Positions 35,940 to 46,815 of a stretch of DNA of 64,000 nucleotides are shown here, piece after piece. The stretch comes from Otatea glauca (Eukaryota > Streptophyta > Magnoliopsida > Poales > Poaceae): contig CM070718.1 in NCBI GenBank assembly GCA_036346275.1, positions 56,548,188 through 56,612,187 on the forward strand, read 5' to 3'. A program made the translations under genes and the position numbers. The notes under the pieces were generated by a model. It had not been told where the DNA came from, did not search any database, and worked only from the letters and a program-made list of their open reading frames with translations. The stretch's first letter is position 1, and each line of letters begins with the position of its first letter.

Positions 35940-37650
35940 CGCTCTGCTTGTAGTAGTACGGGGAGATGAACGGACGATAGGATTGATGCGTCTCGGCGGC
36001 TGCGGCAATGACGCGAGCACGGCAAGTGTAGCGGCGTGGTTTCGGCAGAGCACTCGCAATCACCGCCGGAGTATGCATGATGGAAGTCCTCTCCGGTGGC
36101 ACCCTGCGACCTCGGCCACCGCAGCGCACGTGGTATCTCCGTTCCACGCCACTCTCGGTGTAACCCGATGTGTCTGCGCCTTTCTTGTTTTCTTGGACAT
36201 GTAGGTAGACACAACAGATTGAGTACGACGATCGATTGTCCGACATACATGCTTTGTGGAGGTCTTGTATCGCTCAATGAAATATCTCGTGTCCCTAATA
36301 AGACACCTCAACTATACCCACTAGTGGAAGGCATCCGTGCCTTTCATTACCCGATTGTAAATCTCCGCCAGTTCGTTGTCATGATCCCATAACGCGAGCC
36401 GCCTCGTCGTGCGTAAGGACCATTTATCCAAAGGCTCATGTCGTATCCAATCGGTGAAACTCTTTATCTTGGTACCGCCTACGCCGGATGTTTGGGGGTC
36501 CGTCGGCGGCGCGCATAAAGGTCGTGGGGTCCTCTCCTTGCTCATGGTACACCATCGGGTTCCTTGATGAACTAGCGGTACCTCTGGGATCCATTGATTG
36601 CTTCTTCGTTAGTTCGCCCAACGCCTTCCAAAGCGCGTCGAACTTCCTCCGTTGGTTCTGTTTGCACAGCGCTTGAACATGTTCATAAGCTCCTTGTTCC
36701 GAATCGACGGAAAAATTGGCACCCATGTGCCTCATGCACCACCGCTCCTCGATCCGCCACTTTGTCTGCTCCCACGACGGCGGACCCTTGTTGCATATCC
36801 ACGATCGCCCTTAGCAGCCCGGCATGTCGGTCATGGATGACACAAACATCGAACTGTCGAGAACAATCGCCACTTCACTCTTTCAAGGAACCATACCAGC
36901 TCTCCGTGTTTCCCCCTCCACGAATGCCAACGCAACCGGTAGAACACGTTGTTGGCATCCACCGCGATCGCATTAGAATCGCCCTTGTACTTCCCGTGAG
37001 GAATGTGCCGCCCATGCAAAGGAAGGCGGCAGTCTTTAACGCATTTATGCATGCGCCAGGCGAAGAATGCACGCTGCAATACCCACTTCGGTGCACGCAC
37101 CACCCGCAGGAACTCCGCAAGGTCGATGGATGTACCGGGGTTCCTTTGTGCGATTGCCCGAGCAAGTGGGAATATTCTCGTATGAAGCCTCGTGCGTCCC
37201 GAACCGTATTTCCGAGCTGTCCTTTTGCTCTCTATGCCTTTGCGTAGCTAATCTTGTATCAAACCTCTCCTCCACTACCGTGATAATAGATCGAGGCTGC
37301 AGATGGGGATTGTCCACGATCGACCATAAACACATTTGCCACCCAAGTGGACGACAGATTGCGGTGTCCTCGCTCCGCTTCTTCCACTCGCAGCTATGCT
37401 CCATCACTATGGAGCATTTCCGAGAGTCCGTCCACTTCCCGGTATGCATGCACCCGCCATGGGCACGAATCAACTACACACTTCACGTCGTAGTCCTTCT
37501 TTTTGGACTTCACAACCACGAATTGCCACGAGAGACATTGCCCAAGATTTCACCGCATCCATCACAGCCTCCTTGTCTTTATATATGGCCCCTCGTCACC
37601 TCGTTCTCACGATACTCCCATGCATCAATGTTCCTTCATTCATCGTTAGG
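35940..37650 (-). pseudogene. MULE transposase (MuDR N-domain, catalytic core, SWIM-like region)
   Basis: Minus-strand order: a MuDR-type N-domain (37600-37380) with KDKEAVMDAVKSWA and CVVDSCPWRVHA-like pieces; then the core (37103-36436) with a GKYKGDSNAIAVDANN segment that follows the first catalytic Asp region, LVWFLERVK, a HDRHAG-like segment near 36820, and RWCMRHMGANF with QNQRRKFDALW (36740-36620). Then come FTDWIRHEPLDKWSL and LAEIYNRVMKG (36480-36330), and ISPYYYKQSVLNTWHHEVYG (about 35960-35910), which normally follows a SWIM zinc finger. The finger's Cys/His ligands are partly lost. Pieces lie in different frames with stops. The family cuts and pastes MULEs in the nucleus. Confidence 0.88.
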
Positions 37651-38232
37651 TCTTGAAATTGTAATTGGTCCACGCACGAGGATAGGCACCTCGTGGGCGT
37701 TGTCCTCCTCGTCGGAGTGCTCACCATCGAGGACTTCCTCATCCGCACGATCCTCCTCTTCCATCAGTCAACAATGTCCTCCACCTCCTCCCCTCGTCGT
37801 CCACCCCTCGCGCCTCCACCGCTGTCTCTCTGCCCCCGGTCCCTTCGCCACCGCCAGCCTCGTGCTCCTCGCCTCGGGCTCCTCGCCGCCTTCCTCTTCG
37901 CATCCTTCTACATTTGATGTCCCTCCGCCGTAATGTCCACCCCGACATCACGAACTTGCGACACCGATGGAGCTACCGGGTAGCATCAGACCAACAACAT
38001 GAGCGCCAACCCCGCTCTACAAGCAAAACCAACATAACTCCTCCATGTTGACGTCGAGTTAATAGGAATCAACTCTCGTAAAACGGTCTTGCGCTCGGTT
38101 CACTCTCGCTCGACCATGAACGAACACTCTGGGCATCCAAACCGAACATCCGAGACATCCACTCCAACAAACCCTCAGTATGTCCTATCGCCGTCTCGCA
38201 TATGCCCCGTACGACTCTTGAAAATGATGATA

Positions 38233-38383
38233 GATCCACCCCATCCGCCCCCTGTGCTATCTCCCCATCTCCATAAAATATTTGGAAATACAATTTCTCC
38301 GACATGCTGCAACGTCCGACGAAAAAGTATTACTCTAAAATACAATCTACAAAACGTACATTGACCGTACTACAAAATACGAC
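38233..38383 (+). repeat. First copy of a 150-bp duplication in the MULE
   Basis: Nearly identical to 38745-38883: CCCCATCCGCCCCCTGTGCT, then ATTTGGAAATACAATTTCTC and AAAACGTACATTGA are shared. Confidence 0.9.
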
Positions 38384-38489
38384 TATAAATAAGTGATTTT
38401 GACTACAAATAAGTAATCAAAATGACTACCATATGGCCTAACATTATATTTGTGCCACATTACATTAACCCTACCAAATTAAAATTGTA

Positions 38490-39210
38490 AATATTGTCTA
38501 CTTTTTTCACTGTATTCACTTTCTATATACTGAGTACTATACAATCCTGAAATCTCTAAAAACTAAATACTACATTAAAGTTATAAACGCTATTCGAGAA
38601 ATTTATAAACAAAACTATGAGAGAAATTCTAAACATTGCACAATCCTAAATTTTCTAAACACTAAAATAAATTTCTAATACTACAATAAATTTGTAACGT
38701 ACTAAATACTATAAAATCCTGAAAATTCTAAAAACTAAATACACCCCATCCGCCCCCTGTGCTATCTCCCCATCTCCATAAAATATTTGGAAATACAATT
38801 TCTCCGACATGCTGCAAGGTCCGACGGAAAAATATTACTCTAAAATACAATCTACAAAACGTACATTGATCGTACTACAAAATTATTTACATTGGCTAAT
38901 ACATTATTTACGTAATAAAATTAGTAATACACAACCCTAATAAATTAAATTTCTAAATATTGCCTATAGTTTCTAACGAACTAAATTTCTACATACAAAA
39001 TACTACATTAAATTTGCATATCTTCAAATACTACATTAAGTTTCTAAATACTACATACTGCATTAAGTAACTGCTACATTAAAATTCACGAGAGCTATAC
39101 AATTCTAAAATTTCTAAACACTACGCAATCCTAAAATTTCTAAATACTACAACAAAGTCCTAAATATTAAATGATATTTTAATTACGCAACCTATAAAAT
39201 AATTCCTACA
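38490..39210. repeat. AT-rich degenerate tandem repeats near the right end of the MULE
   Basis: Phrases such as TTTCTAAATACTACATTAA and ACTACGCAATCCTAAAATTT recur many times at irregular spacing. No ORF. The second copy of the 150-bp duplication lies inside (38745-38883). Confidence 0.65.
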
Positions 39211-39454
39211 ATTATCTCTAAAAAAATTCTTACAGATAACTATAAAAAAGAAATTTACCTTTTTTTTTCCTTTTTCTTCTCTTCTCTCTTTCTTTCTTCC
39301 TTTCTTCTCTTTTTCCTCTGCCTTGCTTCATTTGCGCTCATTCCGCCAAGGAGGCGCTGGCTAAATACCCCGTCGCCTCAGATGGGGCGATCGCCCATCG
39401 GGGGCGATAGGGGGGCCCACCACTGCCGCCGTTAGCCGCCGTTGGCGCTGGACC

Positions 39455-39580
39455 GTGGGCGAGGCACCGATCGCCCGTGTATGGGGCGATCGCCCCATAC
39501 ACGGGCGACGGGGGGCATTTCCGTAATTTTTTTTCGGACGCATAGTTTTGAAAAAAAAAATATTAAATAAAAAAAAATTC
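39455..39580 (-). repeat. Right terminal inverted repeat of the MULE
   Basis: Complement of 32372-32505, including the 36-bp palindrome at 39472-39507. Extra GCGATCGC (39387) and CCGATCGC (39467) copies lie just inside. Confidence 0.9.
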
Positions 39581-39589
39581 CATGTCTGT
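39581..39589. repeat. Right 9-bp target duplication of the MULE (CATGTCTGT)
   Basis: Identical to 32363-32371. Confidence 0.93.
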
Positions 39590-39948
39590 CTCGTCAAGAG
39601 AAGAAAGATGAAGGTGCGTGATCTGGAAATGCTTTCCGTTGTCGTGATAGAATACCATGCTTGAGTTGCAAATAAGAACTGAAGTCCAAGTTTAACTGGC
39701 AGATGGCATTGAGCGAGCAATAGATAGATTGCAAACCCAACTAGTTAATCTTCAAGATAAGAGGAAGTACTGTCGAAGTACAACAAGGCTGGTGAAGGAC
39801 ACTCAATAGCGAGTGACAACCACTGCTCCCACACCAAGTACGAAAAGAATCGAATTCTTTACTAATAAAATTATCTGACTGATCGATCGCGTCAAACAAA
39901 TAGAAACACTTGGTAATAATCTGCAGAGCTCTTCAGCTAGCTAGTCGA
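39590..39948. other. Downstream flank of the peroxidase gene
   Basis: Nothing coding is recognised; likely contains the 3' UTR of the minus-strand peroxidase ending at 39949. The MULE lies only about 370 bases beyond the stop codon. Confidence 0.5.
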
Positions 39949-41284
39949 TCAAGTGTTGTATTTGCTGCAGACCTTCCTGACCTCGCCGGCGTCCCCTTCG
40001 AGCACGCCGACCGTCCCCAGCTTCGCCATGGCCTCCGAGAACCTCTGCATGAAGGCGTCCGGGCTCGCCGCGTAGTACGCCACGTGCCCCGCCGTGGCGG
40101 CGTGCGTGGCGGCCTCCTGGTCCACCTGCAGCAGGCTCCTGTTGCTCATGAGCTGGCCGTAGTAGACGTTGTCGACGACGAACGGCGTGTCGAGGTCGAG
40201 GAGCGTGGTGGCGTCGGCCTCCGGCGGCTGGTCGGCGAGGCCGCACGTGTTGACCATGTCGCAGCGGAGCTTCTCCTCCATGGAGCCGTCGGGCTTGGCT
40301 AGGCGGTAGCGGAAGGAGGAGCAGTGCGTCCCGCCGACGGTGTGGCTGCCGAGGAGGACGACCATCTCCTCCGCCGAGAATCCCTTGGCGGCGAAGGAGC
40401 GCAGGACGTCGTCGAGGGAGGAGAAGGGAGCCGGGAGGTCCACCTCCCAGGGGTTGGACTGGAGCCCGTCGCGGCGGCCGAGCGCGACGTCGTAGGCGGT
40501 GCCACCGAGGAGGACGACGGAGTCCCGGGCCATGAGCGCGAGCGTGTCAGCGCAGGAGACGACGCCGGGGCAGGCGGTCTCGAGGGTGGACTTGACGCGG
40601 TTGACGATGTTGAAGCCGCGCAGCGTCTGGTTGGGGATGGCTACCCGCTCCGACGAGTGCGTCGCCGTCGGCACGATCATCAAGGACGCGTCGCAACCCT
40701 ATAAATGTAGACGTACATGATCAGCATTGCACAGGTTAACTCACAAGATCGAGATGACACACGCATGCATCAGTTGCACTTGTGTTGTTAGATTTAATTT
40801 TGAAATTAAGAGGAATCCAATCCGAATCAAACAAAGAAAGAATTTTTTTTCGATTCGGTCAGTTGAATTCTACTTTGATTCTTAGAGCTGTAGGGTTGAT
40901 ATAAATTCCTAGACAGATAGTTTGAGTTTTTCTAAGCAAGAAGCAAGCAAATATGAGAAAGCCAAAAAAATAAGAAAAGATGCTAGTTTTGTGGCACCAC
41001 CAAACTAGATGCATGTTTGTGTTCGTGAGTTTTTGTGCTTAATTTTGTAATCTTGAACTAAAACCAACGATTGTTACCCTCACGAAGCAGTCGTGGAAGA
41101 GCATGCGAATGGTGGCGGGGGCGATGGTTTGGTCGTTGTAGATCTGCTGCTCCATCGCCTGCCGCACGATCGCCTCGGCGTCCGGGCATGTCGAGCCGTA
41201 GTACCCCATCTGGAGAGCGCTGCACCCGGTGGTCGCCACCAAGACGAGCTCAAGGAGGAGGTGCACAAGCTGCTGGCTCATCAC
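39949..41284 (-). CDS. Class III (secretory) plant peroxidase, two exons
   Basis: Exons 41284..41078 and 40698..39949, joined in phase 0 (GTGAGG|GTAAC donor, TATAG|GGTTGC acceptor), give 318 residues. A signal peptide (about residues 1-24) is followed by the mature start LQMGYYGSTCP. Helix B carries the distal Arg and His in RMLFHDCFVRGCDAS, with the calcium-site Asp, Gly, Asp and Ser in place. ACPGVVSCAD follows, then GRRDG, and the proximal haem-ligand His in LLGSHTVGGTHC. Cys residues for the usual four disulfides are present, the last in VRKVCSKYN. These enzymes use H2O2 to oxidise phenolics in the wall and apoplast, in lignification, wall stiffening and defence. One intron, between the GCD-encoding exon and the rest, is fewer than the three typical of the family but common in derived grass copies. 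The segment after GCDASLM is atypical (IIVPTATHSSER). The gene appears intact. Confidence 0.92.
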
Positions 41285-41363
41285 TACTGTATTATTTACC
41301 GGCCCAGTACGTACGTACGTACTAGCTAGTACTTGCTTAGTAGCAGTGTACGTAGCTAGCTAG

Positions 41364-41373
41364 CTATATTTAC
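41364..41373 (-). promoter_or_regulatory. Possible TATA box of the peroxidase gene
   Basis: The minus strand carries GTAAATATAGC about 85 bases before the ATG at 41284, within DNA rich in TAGC and GTAC simple repeats. Confidence 0.4.
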
Positions 41374-41862
41374 AGTTAAAGTAGCCAAAGCTAGAATGCT
41401 AGAACTAGCACTAGTAGCACTACTACACAGCACTAGCTAGCTAGCTAATAGGAGCTAGCTAGTATACGTGTATGTATGTACTCTGTCTGTGTGAGATATA
41501 TATGTAGAGGTAGCTAGAACAACACTGACATGCATCTAGCTTCCTCATATATATATATATATGCAACTGAGGGAGAGTAGTTAAATGACCAAGTTTGCTG
41601 TAAGCGTAGTTGTGATTGAGCTGGCTTTCGAATTGATTTAACAGTAAGTCGCCACCGGCATGCATGCTTCTGCGACGAAAAACTTCACGCGTAGGCGCCT
41701 GATCGAGATTAGATGGTTGCTTGAGTTAATACTACTTTCGAGGGTACAAGGCCGGCACGTAGAAACCAGTCGCATCACACTCACCCATCACATACACAGA
41801 GGCACGTAGAATTGTTCACTTATTTGTCTTATTTTTTTCAAAAATAGCTCTCTTCACCTCGG

Positions 41863-42258
41863 ATGGACAAGAGGGAGGCGCCTGCTCCTTCCACACCCGA
41901 GGACAGTAAGAACTCGAATTTTCACACTACCGTACCACAGGATATTAGGATGCTACAGTTTCCACGGTACTATACCGTGGAGGAAGTTACTTTTGCAAAA
42001 AATAATTTGAGAAAGAGCCTTAAAGAGAGGAGGGAGCCAAATATGCTAGCATTTCACTCTATGACTTTCCGCGCATGGAAACATGTTATCCCACTTTACA
42101 CGCATATGTGTACCATTTTCATTATTTTGGAGAGAGACAATAAATTTGATCCGGAGCTCTGCTGGCAGGGAGTTCTACTGTTCCGGTGCCAATCGGTCCT
42201 CCTTTTAAGTCATAATACTACTTGGCATGTTCACATAGTACGCGATTACTTATTGTGA
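41863..42258 (+). CDS. Unrecognised ORF, 131 codons
   Basis: Begins MDKREAPAPSTPEDS and contains a mildly charged central part (YYTVEEVTFAKNNLRKSLKE), then a more hydrophobic C-terminus. I do not recognise a family. It lies alone on the plus strand 580 bases from the divergent peroxidase start, with no clear promoter. It may be a chance ORF or a transposon-derived exon. Confidence 0.2.
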   Translation: MDKREAPAPSTPEDSKNSNFHTTVPQDIRMLQFPRYYTVEEVTFAKNNLRKSLKERREPNMLAFHSMTFRAWKHVIPLYTHMCTIFIILERDNKFDPELCWQGVLLFRCQSVLLLSHNTTWHVHIVRDYLL

Positions 42259-43894
42259 GATACTATAATTTACAATTATGTATAGTGCGTCGTTTAAAAA
42301 AAATGTATAGTGTGTTTGATTTTGTTGGCTAGATGAGCTTGCATGTTTCGCAGATCTACCTCAGGTGTTGATTCCAAAACATTCAGAATTTCGAGGCTCC
42401 TAGATTGGTATGGCCGGCAGTAGAATATGTCAAACTTTGTTAGGGTCCATTTAGAGTGGATATATAGGGACCTAGTGTAGAGTGTAGACACATCGTGGAT
42501 GCAACTCTGGCTGTTTTTACCCTAACTCCAGTACCGTCGGATCGATGGAAGCAACGGTTTAAATTAGTGCTACAATACAGCCCAGCTGATTGAGTTTTGC
42601 ATTTAGCAATATATGAAGTGCAATCAAGTCCGATATATGAGTTGAACAGGATACAAATCTTGTACTGTCTCAGTATGCAATTAGCTACAGACAGTGAGGC
42701 TTCGTCCTCCTATTGTACTTGACAGAGGGGAGTTTCTAGTCGAATTCACAATAGTAGAGAGATTAAACAATTTGTTTGCTCTTTTCTTTTGGGTGACTTA
42801 ATTAGTTTCCCGCACAAGGTTTTGTAGACTTGTCTGTTGACCTTGTTCTCGTCTAGCTGTCAATATTCCCAGGTCCTGTTAGAAATGGTTTTCTTAATCT
42901 CTAGTGTAGTTCCACTAGCACATGCAATATTATTTGAGCCTGCACTGTCAGCTTCTGAAAATTTAGCCGAAAATGAGAAACTAGAATGCTTACATGCATT
43001 ATAATATTTCTCCTATGTATCATCGATCTCCCTATGTACATTGGGTAGATGTTCACACCTCAATAAACTTCACTAGTTTCACATTCAAATGTACATGCCG
43101 AAGGATACAGACGGTTGGAGTCTCGAGTATACTTTTCTGTTGACTGTGCAATCAGCTTATACAAAAGCAAAACAAACACCCGTAGTTCATTTCGATCTGA
43201 CGTGTTGCACAAATACTAATCAAAATCGTATGATTCAAGCAAGCGTTCCGTTAAAAAAAATCGAGTGAAGGATGAGATAGTCTCTATATCAGCACAATTG
43301 CATTGAACTTGCCACCTCTGCAAATTGTATAATCCACATGTAGGAAAAATTCAACCATGCATCTCTTTCACGCGGCCTCCAATTTGATCGATAGTAGATG
43401 CATATATATGTTTTGGAATCGACGCTTAGCTACTTTCATTTCCCATTGATCATCCATTCATTCTTTTTTATTGGTGTAGAAGTTTCGATGCATCAGTGTA
43501 CGTGTCGGTGTGAGGGTGCTTTCAGGAACATGTTGTACTGGTGAAGCTGCAAGTAGCCAGTAACTCACGGAACGAGTGATTTGTTGTTATCTAGCCGACA
43601 TCGGTTTGCTGAAACGGTTTATAGTTTACGACGGATCGGAGCCTATATGCTAAAAAGGGATCAGGGGCGAGCCGAAAAAACAATAATTAATCAAAGAACT
43701 CGCATCTATTTTTTTATTTACTTTCTGTTGACTAGGAGCAGTTTTTTTTTTAATTTAGAATCTCTCTTTGTAATTCGTTTTTGATCAACAAAGGTGTTCA
43801 TCACCGATTTTGTTCTTCTTCGATTTATGCAAGTTATCCTATGTTTGTTTTTATATCGATCTTATTGCGTATCGTCTTTTTTTTTGTTGGGAAA
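42259..43894. other. Intergenic region without recognisable gene
   Basis: AT-rich DNA with only short ORFs and no element ends that I can identify. Confidence 0.4.
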
Positions 43895-44103
43895 AACAGA
43901 TCTTTAAAAATCATCTAATCGACTGAAAAGCTATTTAGATATCTATCTTGCCGAATACTACATCAAATCGGCTTTGAGTATATTTATTTCGATCAATCTT
44001 GTCGATTGCAGGATCAAATCAGCTGACATATCACGGACCAAATTAAACCCGGTATTGACGTGTATTGAGTCGATCAATCATTCGCCATATTTTTGGGCGC
44101 CAA
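43895..44103 (+). repeat. Dispersed repeat, copy 2
   Basis: Colinear with 26500-26745; shares ATCAAATCGGCTTTGAG-type phrases and GAGTCGATCAATCATTC. Same orientation, about 17 kb apart. Confidence 0.55.
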
Positions 44104-44512
44104 GTGGTACAGTGCTTATCAATACATGTAGAGCTGTAGAAGGAGCACAAGAAGAATTACGGTTCGAAATCAATCTTTAGCCAGATAGTTTAGGGGGAAA
44201 AAAACTTCGATTAATTCTTTGTACATCCATGGGTCAGAACTCAAGCATGCATGTGACTGTGAGTAGCGAGTCTGTAGCTCGAGGAAGTTGTTTGGTTAGT
44301 ATCAGTCTGGAATCAGAAGCATCAATCAGAGTTTTAAAAATAATCCGAACGGCGATCACTTTCTCTACTCACTGATCTGCTCTCTCTTTCTTTTGGCAAA
44401 GGGTGTAGATGATAGATCGTTGCTTACCGAAAAAGATCGAGTTTGGATTCAACCGTCTACATTTGTTTGCCCTGCCTGAGCCATTGCTGCATACCTCCGA
44501 TCCATTGCTGCT

Positions 44513-44809
44513 TTGTCACCTCGGAAGCCAAGAAAACAACGCGTGAAACAAACAAAGCTGGTGGTCACACCGACCGACAACCGGAGAAAATCCATAATCA
44601 AATCCGACACTCCAATTGTCGAGGACAAGCACGAGGTTATGGAAGTGCCATTGGTCGACCTCTCAACGCCAAAAACAGAGGATGCCAAGGTGACTGAAGA
44701 GATTGCCCCTAGGATCAGCGAGCTGCAGGTACTGGCGGTCAAGGGGGCTGACAAGAAGGATTCCAGGGTGGTTGTCGAGAAGACGGTGGCAGCTTTGAAG
44801 CATTACTGA
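44513..44809 (+). CDS. Unrecognised Lys/Glu-rich ORF, 98 codons
   Basis: Encodes a basic N-terminus (MSPRKPRKQRVKQTK) and a mixed-charge remainder ending AALKHY. No family is recognised. It follows the dispersed repeat at 43895 and precedes retroelement-like DNA, so it may be part of a short retroelement rather than a host gene. Confidence 0.25.
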   Translation: MSPRKPRKQRVKQTKLVVTPTDNRRKSIIKSDTPIVEDKHEVMEVPLVDLSTPKTEDAKVTEEIAPRISELQVLAVKGADKKDSRVVVEKTVAALKHY

Positions 44810-44989
44810 TTTGGCACATGTCAGTTGCCAGCCAGCTGAGTGTTGTTGAGGCAGAAATTGACTTTCTTTTTTTGGCATTTGATTTAAAGATTTGCATCTG
44901 TTTTGGCAATGCTCAGAGCGTCCACCACCATCTCTGTTCTTGGCAATGGGAGAAACACACTCTTTTGGATGGGTAATTGGTTAATTAGA

Positions 44990-45399
44990 TGAGTTAAGTT
45001 GTCGACTTTTGTGGTCAGTAATGAATTTATGGGACAGACGCTAGATCTCAAACTCGATGGTCACACAAGACAAAGGTTTAGACAGGTTCAGATTCTCGAC
45101 AGAGGAGGTAATACCCTAGTCCTGTGTGCTGGGATTGCTTGGATCTCTTGGATCTAATATTTGCTTATTCCTCCGTTGTTGCCCGCCCTCTCCCTTGTAT
45201 AATGGGGGTGGGGCGGTTTACAGAGTCCCGATCGGTTATTAGATTCTAATCGGTTACATGATAGAGTTTACATCTTTATCTACCATGTTAACAACTCGGA
45301 TTACAATCATATCTCTTATATCTAAATATATGTTCAACTGTCTTCAGGATATATCCCCTTTCGCATGGCAACACAGCTTGGCGGGGAGCTTACCCTCTA
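44990..45399. other. Probable retroelement-derived DNA
   Basis: Contains AGACAGGTTCAG, then GGTAATACCCTAGTCCTGTG, a phrase reminiscent of grass retroelement LTRs. Paired ends were not found. Confidence 0.35.
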
Positions 45400-46455
45400 G
45401 GCCTTCCGCTCGGCCCTGTTTCTCCCTCAGGCATTTCTGGGCTGGTTACGAGGACACCTGGGTTCTTATATTCCACATAAGCCTTGACAGATTAGCACCC
45501 AATCTGGTTCAATGTGTAGATAAACAAACTATGTACACAACTTTGGTTTTTGAAGCAATACAAAACAACCATTGGATTTCTCAAATAAGAAGGGGCTTAT
45601 CATTGAGTGCGTTAAGCGAGTATCTGCTGGTTTGGGATAAAACAGAGAACGTCTAGCTGCAAGAAAATGAAGAGAATCGGTTACTTTGGAAGTGGACCTT
45701 GAATCAGAAATATTTCTCCCAATCTGCTTACTCAGCCTTCATCCTTCTTTATGGGAACCACTAAATTCTCTTGTTGTGATCAAATTTGAAAATCTTAGGC
45801 ACCGTTGAAATTCAAAATTTTCTCCTGGATTGTGATTCATGATCACTGCTGGACAGCGAACAAATTATAGAGGCGTGGTCTCCCCCCCCCCCCCATCAAC
45901 CACATTGCATTCTATGTTTATAGGAGAAAGAAACTATCAATCATCTCTTAATCCAAGGCAGTTTCGCACGGCAGGTGTGTTTCCAAATTTTGTTATGGAT
46001 AAGAAAGCAGAGGCTTATGCCTAGCAATGATGTTGTCCTTCTAGACTAGTGGATGTCAATATCTAACTCCTTAAGATCTGATCAGATTAAGAGTTGCAAT
46101 TGCCTCATCATTCTCACTATGAGGCATATTTGATTAGAACGTAATGTAAGAATTTTTAACGGCATATTCAGGCAGATATCACATATTACAAAGGAAATCA
46201 AAGAGGATTGTGATAGATGGAGGGCTGCAGGAGCTGGCTGCTTAGAAAAATTGTTCTTGTAATTTAATTGATGGTGTTGGTTGTTAGTCCTTATCGAATT
46301 CAGAGGATAGACAGCAGCTGTTATTCGTTTAAGTTTATTTTTTGTTGTTTTGTCCTCTTGTTCTTTGTTGTTTGCCTCGTTGTTATTCCCCTTCTCTCTT
46401 AATACAAAGGCACGTAGATCTCCTATGGGTTGTCGGAAAAAAGAAGAAGAAGATT
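45400..46455 (+). pseudogene. 3' end of a LINE (non-LTR retrotransposon) ORF2
   Basis: Plus-strand pieces in several frames match the tail of plant LINE ORF2 after the RT: APNLVQCV and WISQIRRGLSLSALSEYL then VWD (45500-45650), RLLWKWTLNQKYFSQSAYSAF (about 45675-45740), then zf-RVT-like pieces near 45830-46000 (TINHLLI). Near 46140-46260 come RNVRIFNGIFRQ-like and KEIKEDCDRWRAAGAG. After the stop, AATACAAAGGCACG (about 46400) and an A-rich tail (46437-46455) form a typical LINE 3' end. The 5' part, including the RT core, is missing, as in most truncated LINE copies. Confidence 0.8.
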
Positions 46456-46815
46456 TGCCTCCGTCAATATTGGGGAAAAGGGGAAGATTGCCAAAAATGC
46501 AACTGACCTTATTTGGTTATCCATATTACATTGGCAATTAGATGTCACAATTCAAAACAAACAATCGGTTATCAGTAACGATCTGATTTGAGTCTGAACA
46601 ACACTCGACATGTTTGTTATTTCCAGTGGAGGTGATGAAAGGCAATCTTGAGATTACACAAATTAATGTCCATACATACAAGTGATCATGACACGAGTGA
46701 CAGTTCACGCATAGTTAATTACACAGAAACAGATCAAGTGACAAGAACACGACATGACAGGATGGAAACAGACGGTGAACAACATGGAGGAGGGACAGAA
46801 GCAAAATAAAGTAAT

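Larger units (their letters stand above)
32372..39580 (-). mobile_element. Mutator-like element (MULE) with transposase and plant-mobile-domain region
   Basis: A 7209 bp element flanked by a perfect 9-bp duplication. Terminal inverted repeats of about 130 bp begin GAAGAATTTTTTT (left) and GAATTTTTTTTT (right) and share CAAAACTATGCGTCCG, TTACGGAAATGCCCCC and a 36-bp palindrome. The coding strand is minus: MuDR-type N-terminal domain, MULE transposase, SWIM-like region, then plant mobile domain (PMD). All carry frameshifts, so it is probably not autonomous, but the TIRs and target duplication are very well kept. Confidence 0.93.
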
